Positions 16,955-24,281 of a stretch of DNA of 64,000 bases are shown piece after piece. How positions within the stretch are numbered: the first letter of the stretch is position 1; each line of letters starts with the position of its first letter. The DNA is from Parabacteroides chinchillae (GTDB lineage: Bacteria > Bacteroidota > Bacteroidia > Bacteroidales > Tannerellaceae): contig NZ_FNVS01000001.1 in assembly GCF_900108035.1 (NCBI RefSeq), forward strand, positions 310,001-374,000, given 5' to 3'. The notes under the pieces are model-generated. The model made no database searches. It saw nothing but the letters and a program-made list of their open reading frames with translations, and had not been told where the DNA came from. The position numbers and the translations under genes are program-made.

Positions 16955-17758
16955 ATGAAACTATCATTTCTTAGTTTAGCAAGCGGAAGCAGTGGAAACT
17001 GTTATTATCTGGGAACCCCTGAATTCGGGGTACTGATTGATGCAGGTATCGGTATCCGCACTATAAAAAAAGTGTTGAAAGACAAAGCGATTAACTTCTC
17101 AAAAATCGTAGCGGTCTTAATTACCCACGACCATGCAGATCATATAAAAACGGTTGGCTATTTAGGCGAAAAGCTTTGTATTCCCGTTTACAGTACGGAA
17201 GGGGTACACGAAGGCATCGAGAAAAGCCGCTACGTTGAAGAAACATTAATTGGTTCACGCAAGATTATAGAAAAAGAAGTTCCTTTTATGATACGGGATT
17301 TCAAGATTACCGCTTTTGAGGTTCCCCATGACAGCACAGACAATGTCGGTTATCATATCGAATATGAAAACCATAAATTCACTTTTGCTACCGATGTCGG
17401 ACATATCACCGATACCGTAAGCAAATATATGTGTCTGGCTACAGATCTGATCATAGAGGCCAATTATGACGAAGAAATGTTGAAATTCGGTACTTACCCG
17501 GCATTCCTAAAAGAACGCGTTGCAAGTCCGACCGGCCATCTGAGCAACAGGGAAGCTGCCGAATTTATTGCGACACACTATGATCCGAAACTGAAAAACA
17601 TCTGGTTATGCCACCTCAGCCGTGATAATAACCATCCGGAGCTGGCTTACAAAACAATCGACATACGCCTTTTTGAAGAAGGTATACGGGTTGGGAAAGA
17701 TGTCGCCCTTGTTGCTTTAAAGCGCACCACTCCTTCTGATATATTCGAATTTGAATAG
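16955..17758 (+). CDS. MBL-fold metallo-hydrolase, WalJ/YycJ-like
   Basis: 267 aa soluble protein of the metallo-beta-lactamase fold. The opening LSLASGSSGNCYYLG and the metal-binding motif THDHADHI (about 59-66) are typical of the WalJ/YycJ group, thought to act as a DNA nuclease/exonuclease linked to cell-wall and replication functions. Further ligands are likely the His in PHDSTDNVGYH, the Asp in FATDVGHITD and the His in LCHLSRDNNHP. Length is normal. It lies between ansA and tRNA-Lys on the same strand. Confidence 0.88.
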   Translation: MKLSFLSLASGSSGNCYYLGTPEFGVLIDAGIGIRTIKKVLKDKAINFSKIVAVLITHDHADHIKTVGYLGEKLCIPVYSTEGVHEGIEKSRYVEETLIGSRKIIEKEVPFMIRDFKITAFEVPHDSTDNVGYHIEYENHKFTFATDVGHITDTVSKYMCLATDLIIEANYDEEMLKFGTYPAFLKERVASPTGHLSNREAAEFIATHYDPKLKNIWLCHLSRDNNHPELAYKTIDIRLFEEGIRVGKDVALVALKRTTPSDIFEFE

Positions 17759-17785
17759 ATATACATTAAAAAAGACAATGAAAAG

Positions 17786-17816
17786 TTTGCAGGGAAAAAT
17801 TAAAACAATATCTTTG
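17786..17816 (+). promoter_or_regulatory. Consensus promoter of tRNA-Lys
   Basis: TTTG (17786-17789), 19 nt, then TATCTTTG (17809-17816): a complete match to the Bacteroidota housekeeping consensus TTTG-N19-21-TAnnTTTG, placed about 35 nt before the tRNA. Confidence 0.75.
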
Positions 17817-17850
17817 CACCCGCAATCGAGAAACAAACGATAGCAAGAAT

Positions 17851-17923
17851 GACTTGGTAGCTCAGTTGGTAGAGCAAATGACTCTTAATCATTGGGTCGA
17901 GAGTTCGAGCCTCTCCCAGGTCA
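17851..17923 (+). tRNA. tRNA-Lys (anticodon CUU)
   Basis: 73 nt that fold as a cloverleaf: acceptor GACTTGG/CCAGGTC with one T-G wobble, D arm TAGCTCAGTTGGTAGAGCA, and anticodon stem AATGA/TCATT with loop CTCTTAA (anticodon CTT at 17884-17886). The T arm contains GTTCGAG, and the discriminator base is A. CCA is not encoded. A promoter and a terminator flank it. No integrase or attachment-site duplication is visible nearby. Confidence 0.95.
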
Positions 17924-17930
17924 CATCAAC

Positions 17931-17976
17931 AAACAGCATTTTTACAGGATCAATTGTAAAGTGCTGTTTTTGTTTT
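17931..17976 (+). terminator. Intrinsic terminator of tRNA-Lys
   Basis: Nested inverted repeat: outer AAACAGCA/TGCTGTTT (17931-17938 with 17962-17969) and inner TTTACA/TGTAAA, followed by a T-rich tract (TTTTTGTTTTT). Confidence 0.8.
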
Positions 17977-18266
17977 TAAACACTTCTGTCCGATTCATAA
18001 ATCGGGAGATATCCTTGATATATGTATCCCCTTTTTTATTTTAAGTTATATTTTCTATTTGACGACTTGTAAATATTGAATCCCATATCTCCAATAAGTT
18101 GTATTTTTCGCTCATTTTCAGCCTGTTTTATAGCTGAATTATTAAGGTGGCATTTTTAATACTAACAATCATTAAAGATGTGTTTATTTCTGTTTATTAT
18201 TTATATTTTTGAAACATCAATCAATAGTGATAGGGTAATAAATAATTAATTAAAAAATAATATCAT
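17977..18266. other. AT-rich intergenic region before the sigma factor
   Basis: No gene is seen. There is a small 6-bp hairpin (CCGATT/AATCGG, 17990-18005) and a TATTTTTG -7 candidate at 18204-18211, about 55 nt before the sigma-factor ATG. The rest is AT-rich sequence without recognisable structure. Confidence 0.5.
18204..18211 (+). promoter_or_regulatory. Candidate -7 element for the ECF sigma factor gene
   Basis: TATTTTTG matches TAnnTTTG; no clear -33 TTTG is present at the right distance. Confidence 0.35.
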
Positions 18267-18776
18267 ATGAACGCCTTACTATTTCAGAAAAAATTATTGA
18301 GCATGCAAGAAAATATGATGAATTTTGCATTAATGCTCACAGCAAACAGAGACGATGCTCAGGATTTGATGCAAGACACAACGCTGAAGGTATTGGATAA
18401 TCAGGAAAAATTCGTTGATAATATCAATTTCAAGGGTTGGGTTTTGACCGTTATGCGTAATATTTTCATAAACAATTATCATAAAATTGTAAGAACACAA
18501 ACGGTTGTAGACCAAGGAGTGGATCTGTACAATTTGGATGTTGTGAATGATTCGGGATTCGATACGCCGGACGGCGCTTACCAGATTCAGGAAATTACGA
18601 AAGCTATTAATAGTTTGAATAATGAATTGAAGATACCATTTTCTATGTTTCTGAGTGGTTATAAATATAATGAGATCGCAGATAAACTGAATGTACCTCT
18701 GGGAACAGTGAAGAGCCGTATTTTCTTTGCCCGTCAGGAACTGCAGAAAATTTTAAAAGATTTCAGGCATGGTTAA
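18267..18776 (+). CDS. ECF-type RNA polymerase sigma factor
   Basis: 169 aa sigma-70 family protein with only regions 2 and 4, the ECF layout. Region 2 covers about 10-75, with DAQDLMQDTTLKV and the DNA-melting segment FKGWVLTVMRNIFINNY. Region 4 covers about 108-165, with FSMFLSGYKYNEIADKLNVP, then GTVKSRIFFARQEL, a clear helix-turn-helix. No anti-sigma factor or membrane partner is adjacent, so its control is unknown. It is monocistronic, ending at a hairpin. The next gene is the small T9SS-domain protein, a possible but unproven target. Confidence 0.93.
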   Translation: MNALLFQKKLLSMQENMMNFALMLTANRDDAQDLMQDTTLKVLDNQEKFVDNINFKGWVLTVMRNIFINNYHKIVRTQTVVDQGVDLYNLDVVNDSGFDTPDGAYQIQEITKAINSLNNELKIPFSMFLSGYKYNEIADKLNVPLGTVKSRIFFARQELQKILKDFRHG

Positions 18777-18796
18777 ATAATTACACAACATAATTT

Positions 18797-18832
18797 AAGC
18801 CGCCTTACTGACTGCAGCAAGACGGCTTTTGA
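18797..18832 (+). terminator. Intrinsic terminator of the sigma-factor gene
   Basis: Stem AGCCGCCTT/AAGACGGCT with one mismatch, followed by TTTT, 20 nt after the stop codon. Confidence 0.65.
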
Positions 18833-18846
18833 ATAATAAAACCATC

Positions 18847-18854
18847 TACTTTTG
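18847..18854 (+). promoter_or_regulatory. Candidate -7 element for the T9SS-domain mini-gene
   Basis: TACTTTTG matches TAnnTTTG, 14 nt before the ATG at 18869. A Shine-Dalgarno-like AAAGGAA lies between them. Confidence 0.5.
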
Positions 18855-18868
18855 CGTAATCAAAAGGA

Positions 18869-19111
18869 ATGGGAAATGACCTTAACATATCCATCATCTC
18901 TGATGCGGACGGCAATATATTCATAAGTTCACCTAATCATATCCAAGAAGTAATTTTATATGATATAAACGGCCACTTATTAAATAAACAACTTACAGGA
19001 AGCAATCAAACTGTTTCCATTTCGTATAAAGAATACCCTGCTGGTATTTACATTATTCATATATACACATCCAAAGGTAAAAGTAGTCATAAGTTTATAA
19101 AGAACCGATAA
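18869..19111 (+). CDS. Free-standing T9SS-type C-terminal sorting domain protein
   Basis: 80 aa protein that consists almost entirely of a Por/type IX secretion sorting-domain-like fold. The pattern is DGNIFISSP, EVILYDINGHLLNKQL, then VSISYKEYPAGIYIIHIY and a basic C-terminus ending KFIKNR. Such domains normally sit at the C-terminus of large secreted proteins. Here there is no signal peptide and no carrier, yet the gene has its own -7 element, a Shine-Dalgarno-like AAAGGAA and a strong terminator. It could be the surviving 3' end of a lost cargo gene or a genuine small protein. Expression and function are unknown. Confidence 0.65.
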   Translation: MGNDLNISIISDADGNIFISSPNHIQEVILYDINGHLLNKQLTGSNQTVSISYKEYPAGIYIIHIYTSKGKSSHKFIKNR

Positions 19112-19118
19112 ACAAAAC

Positions 19119-19160
19119 AAAGGCCTAAGTAGAAAATTACTTAGGCCTCTTGGCTTGTTT
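19119..19160 (+). terminator. Intrinsic terminator of the T9SS-domain gene
   Basis: Perfect 11-bp stem AGGCCTAAGTA/TACTTAGGCCT (19121-19131 with 19138-19148) with a 6-nt loop; a T-containing stretch follows (CTTGGCTTGTTT). Confidence 0.65.
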
Positions 19161-19222
19161 ATAAGCGGGTTCTACCAACTTTTTTCTTGATACATTGTTT
19201 ATAATAAAACAACAAATGAAAG

Positions 19223-20083
19223 ATGAAAAATAGAATTACTTTAAAACGAGTAGCTGCTATCCACGATTTATCAGGTTTTGGCAAATGTTCGTTAACAGTA
19301 GCGCTTCCCATCCTATCCGCAGCAGGCATAGAGGCCAGTGTCCTGCCAACAGCCGTTTTATCTACCCATACAGGAGGTTTTGACGGATATACTTACAGAG
19401 ATCTTACTGATGACATGCGCCCTATCATTAAACATTGGAAGTCATTAGATATTCAATTTGATGCTATATACACAGGCTTTCTAGGCTCGTTCGAACAACT
19501 GGATATTGTAAAAGAATTCATTCGGGAATTCAAGACAAACAACAACCTGGTTCTTATTGACCCGGTAATGGCGGACAATGGAGAATTATATAAAATATTC
19601 ACTCCTGATTTTGCCAAAGGTATGAGATCTCTGTGTGAAAAAGCTGATATTATCGTACCAAACCTTACCGAAGCAGCGTTGCTTCTGGATGAACCTTACA
19701 AAGCAGGACCTTATTCGCAAGCCTATATTGAAAGTATATTAAGGAAGTTAAGCAAATTAGGCCCTCAAAAAGTTGTATTGACCGGCGTATATTTCAAAGA
19801 AGACGAATTAGGAGCGGCTACTTATGAAAAAGTTTCCAACACAACAGGATACTTCTTCATAAAAAGAATACCGGGTTACTATCATGGCACCGGAGATGTT
19901 TTTGCCAGTGCTTTACTATCTGCCTTACTTAATAATTTTAGTTTAGTAGAATCTGCAGCCATCGCAGTACGTTTTACAGCAAGTAGCATATTAAAAACAT
20001 ACAAGGCAAAAACAGATTACCGGTTCGGGGTCAATTTCGAACAAAGCATTCCCGAATTTTTAAAAGAACTAAAACTAGTATAA
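19223..20083 (+). CDS. Pyridoxal/pyridoxamine kinase
   Basis: 286 aa ribokinase-fold kinase that phosphorylates B6 vitamers in the PLP salvage pathway. The N-terminal AAIHDLSGFGKCSLTVALP and STHTGGFDGYTYRDL are the signatures of this group. LIDPVMADNGELY carries the ATP/Mg site, and GYYHGTGDVFASALLSALL has the anion hole and catalytic Asp (GTGD). Length is normal. It follows a terminator. The next gene, a ketopantoate-reductase family protein, starts 50 nt downstream. Confidence 0.88.
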   Translation: MKNRITLKRVAAIHDLSGFGKCSLTVALPILSAAGIEASVLPTAVLSTHTGGFDGYTYRDLTDDMRPIIKHWKSLDIQFDAIYTGFLGSFEQLDIVKEFIREFKTNNNLVLIDPVMADNGELYKIFTPDFAKGMRSLCEKADIIVPNLTEAALLLDEPYKAGPYSQAYIESILRKLSKLGPQKVVLTGVYFKEDELGAATYEKVSNTTGYFFIKRIPGYYHGTGDVFASALLSALLNNFSLVESAAIAVRFTASSILKTYKAKTDYRFGVNFEQSIPEFLKELKLV

Positions 20084-20133
20084 GATAGTTCCAATTTTAT
20101 TTTCCATCTTTGCATAATACAAGTTAGATAATT

Positions 20134-21069
20134 ATGAGTAAATTAAGAATTGCATTTTCCGGAATCGGAGCCGTAGGCGGTTACTACGGAGGTATGCTGG
20201 CCACCCGGTATAAAGACAAAGAAATTGCAGATTTTTTCTTTATATCCCGGGGTGAAAACTTGCGTGCTATTAAAGAACACGGACTACATATAAAAACCGG
20301 CATACGCACTCTTGTAGCGGTTCCTACTCTTGCAACCGATAATCCGGCTGAAATAGGACCGGTAGATTACATATTCTGCTGCACAAAAAGTTATGACCTG
20401 AAAGAAAACATCGAGCAACTAAAGCCTTTATTAGGGCCTGAAACCGTCATTATTCCATTACTTAACGGCGTTAATATAACAGAACAGATACAGGAACTAT
20501 TACCGGGGCAATCCGTATGGAAAGGTTGTACCTATATAGGAGCACGATTAATAAAACCGGGATATATAGATAAATTCAGTGGTAAAGAAAAAATTTTCTT
20601 CGGATCAAAAGACGGAGACAAAGCAAAACAAGAAGCATTGCTCCAACTTTTAACTTACTCACGGATTAATGCTTACAACCCCGACGATATAGATTTAAGG
20701 TTATGGAAAAAGTTTCTGATGATTTCTACTGCTGCAACTATTACAACCTTTTTCAACCAGAATATAAGAGATGTTATCGAACAACATTATGATATGTTCA
20801 TCGCATTAGGTAATGAATTGAAAAGTGTAGCGGAAGCAAAAGGCATTCACTTACCTGCCGATATCGTATATGCTTCTATCGAAGCACAAAAAATGATGCC
20901 CGCCGGTGCTACAACATCCATGCATGCAGATTTTTTGGCCGGTAAACCTACAGAACTGGAAACGTTAACAGGTTATGTAGTCCATACTGCAGATAAATTG
21001 GGTATTGATGTCCCAACCTATCGCTTTATGTATAACGGAATTATAAAAATGCCATATCCATGGGTTTAA
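20134..21069 (+). CDS. Ketopantoate reductase family protein (2-dehydropantoate 2-reductase-like)
   Basis: 311 aa NADP-dependent reductase of the ApbA/PanE family. The Rossmann motif GIGAVGGYYGGMLA is at about 10-23. CCTKSYDLKENI and LLNGVNITEQI are typical of the family, as is the C-terminal catalytic-domain block KKFLMISTAATITTFF, which holds the conserved Lys. In coenzyme A synthesis PanE reduces ketopantoate to pantoate, but the family also holds paralogues with other substrates, so the exact reaction is not assured. A weak -7-like CATCTTTG lies upstream. Confidence 0.82.
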   Translation: MSKLRIAFSGIGAVGGYYGGMLATRYKDKEIADFFFISRGENLRAIKEHGLHIKTGIRTLVAVPTLATDNPAEIGPVDYIFCCTKSYDLKENIEQLKPLLGPETVIIPLLNGVNITEQIQELLPGQSVWKGCTYIGARLIKPGYIDKFSGKEKIFFGSKDGDKAKQEALLQLLTYSRINAYNPDDIDLRLWKKFLMISTAATITTFFNQNIRDVIEQHYDMFIALGNELKSVAEAKGIHLPADIVYASIEAQKMMPAGATTSMHADFLAGKPTELETLTGYVVHTADKLGIDVPTYRFMYNGIIKMPYPWV

Positions 21070-21083
21070 GCAAAATACAAGTC

Positions 21084-21125
21084 AAAAAGGGGAGCTGATT
21101 TAATATCAACTCCCCTTTTCTTTAC
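21084..21125. terminator. Bidirectional intrinsic terminator
   Basis: Stem AAAAGGGGAG/CTCCCCTTTT (21085-21094 with 21110-21119), with T residues following on both strands. It separates the convergent ketopantoate-reductase and mannose-6-phosphate isomerase genes. Confidence 0.8.
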
Positions 21126-21132
21126 TATGATA

Positions 21133-22107
21133 TTACTCTATATAAGTTTCCATTAACTTAGCACCCGGCGCCGGAGATATTGTAACAACTTCCGTATCAG
21201 CAGGGATCAATACGGTTTGTCCCTGATGAACATAAATTTCATTGCCTTTACCATCTCTAATTGAGGCCTTACCTCCCATACAAATATAAACAACAAAAGA
21301 ATCAAGTTCGGAAAAGTCACGAACCATGATCGTATCCAAATCAAGTAAATTTGTTGTAAAATATTTGCAAGTTGCCAACTCTACCGTTGCATTTGTATGC
21401 GCTTTGTAATGCGTACGATAATCAGGGGATAATGTATAATCGATAGCATCCTTCGCTAATTCCGTATGCAACTCACGACCGTTGCCATTTGCATCCTTAC
21501 GATTATAATCATATATACGATAAGTTATGTTACTGGTCTGTTGTATCTCTGCAATAAAGCAACCGGCTCCGATAGCATGGACACGTCCCGCCGGCAAGAA
21601 AAACACATCACCCGGGCTTACCTCATAACGCTGTAACACATCCATTATAGTGTTATTTTCAACCCGTTTCACATATTCCTCTGCATCTATTTGCTTAGAA
21701 AAACCTGAATATAAAGCAGCATCTTTAGCCGCATTAATAACATACCACATTTCTGTTTTTCCGAAAGAGTTATGACGTTTTTTGGCCAACTCATCATCCG
21801 GATGAACTTGTATGGATAAGTTATCGCGGGCATCTATAAACTTAATCAACAAAGGGAAAGTAGTACCAAATCGTTCCAGAACTTTTTCTCCCAACAATTG
21901 TTTGCCATATCTACGGATCAATTCGTCCAGCGAAAAACCTTTTAATTTACCATTGGCAACAATAGAATAATTACCTTCAACATGAGAAAGTTCCCAACTT
22001 TCCCCGATACCATCCTGTATCGGTGTAATACCCTTAAACGGGCAGATATCAGAACCACCCCAAATAATCTTTTTAAGGATTGGTTCGAACGTAAGCGGAT
22101 ACAACAT
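21133..22107 (-). CDS. manA: Mannose-6-phosphate isomerase, class I
   Basis: 324 aa zinc-dependent cupin enzyme interconverting mannose-6-phosphate and fructose-6-phosphate, feeding GDP-mannose and glycan synthesis. Metal ligands are visible in LSIQVHPDDE (Gln and His), GKTEMWYV (Glu) and FFLPAGRVHAIGAG (His). The opening FEPILKKIIWGG is typical of short bacterial class I enzymes. It starts 13 nt after glgB on the same strand, so the two are likely one operon linking storage-polysaccharide and sugar-phosphate metabolism. Confidence 0.92.
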   Translation of the reverse strand: MLYPLTFEPILKKIIWGGSDICPFKGITPIQDGIGESWELSHVEGNYSIVANGKLKGFSLDELIRRYGKQLLGEKVLERFGTTFPLLIKFIDARDNLSIQVHPDDELAKKRHNSFGKTEMWYVINAAKDAALYSGFSKQIDAEEYVKRVENNTIMDVLQRYEVSPGDVFFLPAGRVHAIGAGCFIAEIQQTSNITYRIYDYNRKDANGNGRELHTELAKDAIDYTLSPDYRTHYKAHTNATVELATCKYFTTNLLDLDTIMVRDFSELDSFVVYICMGGKASIRDGKGNEIYVHQGQTVLIPADTEVVTISPAPGAKLMETYIE

Positions 22108-22120
22108 AAAATACGTGTTT

Positions 22121-24181
22121 TTATTTTTTAGTTTTACTATTTATTGTTTTAGCTTTAGCTGTCGTAGCCTTCGCCTTCACTTTCCTTAAAACCACTGCCG
22201 AGCGAGCGGGAATATATATTTTAAGCCACTCTTTTTTCTCTCCTTTATACAAAGGATCAAACTGTGTAAAATGGCGTATGCTATCATCTGATAAACCAAA
22301 ACCTCCAAAACGTGTAGCATCAGTATTCAATACAACCTCATATTCTCCTTTCGGAACTAAAAAGCCGTAATCTGTAAATGATTTTGTAGGGTTATAGTTA
22401 AAGACAAAGACAAGATCTTTACGCATATAAGCTAAAATCTGATCGCCATCATTATCCCAAACTTTTTGTATCGGAGTATCCTGAAAATTCTTCACACTAC
22501 TGATCAAAGCCAGCATCTCCTCATCGAAGTTACCCAAAAAATGATATTTTAAATCCGGATTATCAACTAAACCCCATTGACGGCGAGCGTACTTATATGA
22601 CCACCCGTTTCCCTCACGAGGAAAGTCAATCCATTCCGGATGGCCAAATTCATTCCCCATAAAATTAAGATAGCCACCATTAATAGTTGAGGCTGTAGAT
22701 AAACGAATCATTTTATGAAGAGCAATTCCTCTTTCTACTATAAAGTTATGGTCGTCTTTCTGCATGTGCCAATACATTTCGGCATCAATCAAACGGAAAA
22801 TAATAGTCTTATCCCCTACAAGGGCCTGATCATGGCTTTCGGCATAACTAATTGTCTTTTCATCCGCACGACGATTTGTCGTCTCCCACCAGATTGAAGA
22901 CGGATGCCAATCTTCGTCTTTCTTCTCTTTAATAGTCTTGATCCAGTAATCCGGAATATTCATTGCCATACGATAATCGAAACCATAGCCACCATCTTCG
23001 TATTTAACGGCCAGCCCCGGCATGCCACTTACTTCTTCTGCTATGGTAATAGCATTTTTATTTACTTCATGAATCAACTTATTTGCCAACGTAAGATAAG
23101 CAATAGCGTCTCCATCCTGATGACCGTTAAAATAATCTCCATAATTGCAAAATGCCTCTCCTAACCCATGACTGTAGTACAACATTGAAGTTACACCATC
23201 AAAACGGAATCCATCAAATTTATATTCTTCCAACCAGAATTTACAGTTTGATAATAAAAAATGAAGGACTTCATTTTTACCATAGTCAAAGCAAAGAGAA
23301 TCCCAAGCCGGGTGTTCACGACGCTCGCCACTCAAAAAATATTGATTATAAGAGCCGTCAAAACGCCCCAATCCTTCTATTTCATTCTTTACAGCATGAC
23401 TGTGAACAATATCCATAATAACAGCAATTCCCATACTATGGGCTTCGTCAATCAATTCTTTAAGTTCTTCCGGAGTTCCAAAGCGAGAAGATGCAGCGAA
23501 GAAACTACTTACATGATAGCCAAACGAACCATAATACGGATGTTCCTGAATAGCCATTATCTGGATAGCATTATATCCGTCTTTCAGTACACGGGGCAAT
23601 ACATTTTTACGAAATTCACTATATGTACCAACTTTTTCTTCACTTGACCCCATACCTATATGGCACTCATAAATCAGCAATGGAGCAGTGTTTGGTTTAA
23701 ATTTTTTAATCTTAAAATTATACGGATTCTCAGGAGCCCATACTTGTGCACTAAAAATCTTTGTTTGTTCATCTTGTACAACCCGGCGAATCCAGGCAGG
23801 AATACGTTCTCCACTGCCGCCATCCCACTCTACCAATAATTTGAAAAGATCTTCGTGGTGAAGCAAACCTTCCTCCAAAACAATTTCCCAAACACCATTA
23901 TCCTGACGGTTCATTTTATACCTGTCATCTTTCTGCCATCCGTTAAAAGTTCCAATCAGATAAATAGCCTTTGCGTTAGGAGCCCATTCACGAAATATCC
24001 ATCCTTTGGAAACTTTATGTAATCCAAAATAAAGGTAACCGGAAGCAAGTTCGGACAAAGTTTGTCTACCGTTATTTGTTAGACTCTTCTCTTTATCAAC
24101 AACATATTGATATCGTCCTTCTATGGCTGCCTTGTAAGGTGCCAGCCATGGATCATTTTTTATCAGATTTAGTGACTCCAT
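22121..24181 (-). CDS. glgB: 1,4-alpha-glucan branching enzyme (eukaryotic-type GH13)
   Basis: 686 aa enzyme that makes alpha-1,6 branches in glycogen. An N-terminal CBM48 domain (about 55-150, FREWAPNAKAIYLIGTFNGW) precedes the GH13 barrel. Catalytic residues are D328 in DGFRFDGV, E382 in TIAEEVSG and the transition-state Asp D451 in ESHDQA. The segment SFFAASSRFGTPEELKELID and the DIVHSHA motif resemble the branching-enzyme group shared with eukaryotes (GH13_8) more than E. coli GlgB. The C-terminus ends in an Ala/Lys/Thr-rich low-complexity tail. It is followed by manA. Confidence 0.92.
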   Translation of the reverse strand: MESLNLIKNDPWLAPYKAAIEGRYQYVVDKEKSLTNNGRQTLSELASGYLYFGLHKVSKGWIFREWAPNAKAIYLIGTFNGWQKDDRYKMNRQDNGVWEIVLEEGLLHHEDLFKLLVEWDGGSGERIPAWIRRVVQDEQTKIFSAQVWAPENPYNFKIKKFKPNTAPLLIYECHIGMGSSEEKVGTYSEFRKNVLPRVLKDGYNAIQIMAIQEHPYYGSFGYHVSSFFAASSRFGTPEELKELIDEAHSMGIAVIMDIVHSHAVKNEIEGLGRFDGSYNQYFLSGERREHPAWDSLCFDYGKNEVLHFLLSNCKFWLEEYKFDGFRFDGVTSMLYYSHGLGEAFCNYGDYFNGHQDGDAIAYLTLANKLIHEVNKNAITIAEEVSGMPGLAVKYEDGGYGFDYRMAMNIPDYWIKTIKEKKDEDWHPSSIWWETTNRRADEKTISYAESHDQALVGDKTIIFRLIDAEMYWHMQKDDHNFIVERGIALHKMIRLSTASTINGGYLNFMGNEFGHPEWIDFPREGNGWSYKYARRQWGLVDNPDLKYHFLGNFDEEMLALISSVKNFQDTPIQKVWDNDGDQILAYMRKDLVFVFNYNPTKSFTDYGFLVPKGEYEVVLNTDATRFGGFGLSDDSIRHFTQFDPLYKGEKKEWLKIYIPARSAVVLRKVKAKATTAKAKTINSKTKK

Positions 24182-24204
24182 GATTTAATTGATTGGTTAT
24201 TGGA

Positions 24205-24212
24205 CAAAGATA
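24205..24212 (-). promoter_or_regulatory. Candidate -7 element for glgB-manA
   Basis: Reads TATCTTTG on the minus strand, a perfect -7 match ending 24 nt before the glgB ATG. The -33 is unclear. It lies back to back with the antiporter promoter. Confidence 0.45.
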
Positions 24213-24230
24213 AAAGAAAAAAACATACTA

Positions 24231-24263
24231 TTTGAGATAATATAAGGATATTTCTTATATTTG
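24231..24263 (+). promoter_or_regulatory. Consensus promoter of the antiporter gene
   Basis: TTTG (24231-24234), 21 nt, then TATATTTG (24256-24263). This is a full consensus match. It overlaps an in-frame TTG at 24261, which rules out that codon as the start. Confidence 0.7.
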
Positions 24264-24281
24264 CAGCAAACCGTATGGCTG

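Noticed and set aside
17851-17976. tRNA-Lys as an integration site
   Set aside because: No integrase gene or direct repeat of the tRNA 3' end was seen downstream.
24261-24281. TTG codon giving a longer N-terminus of the antiporter
   Set aside because: The TTG is part of the -7 promoter element TATATTTG, so it would not be transcribed. The ATG at 24282 is used.
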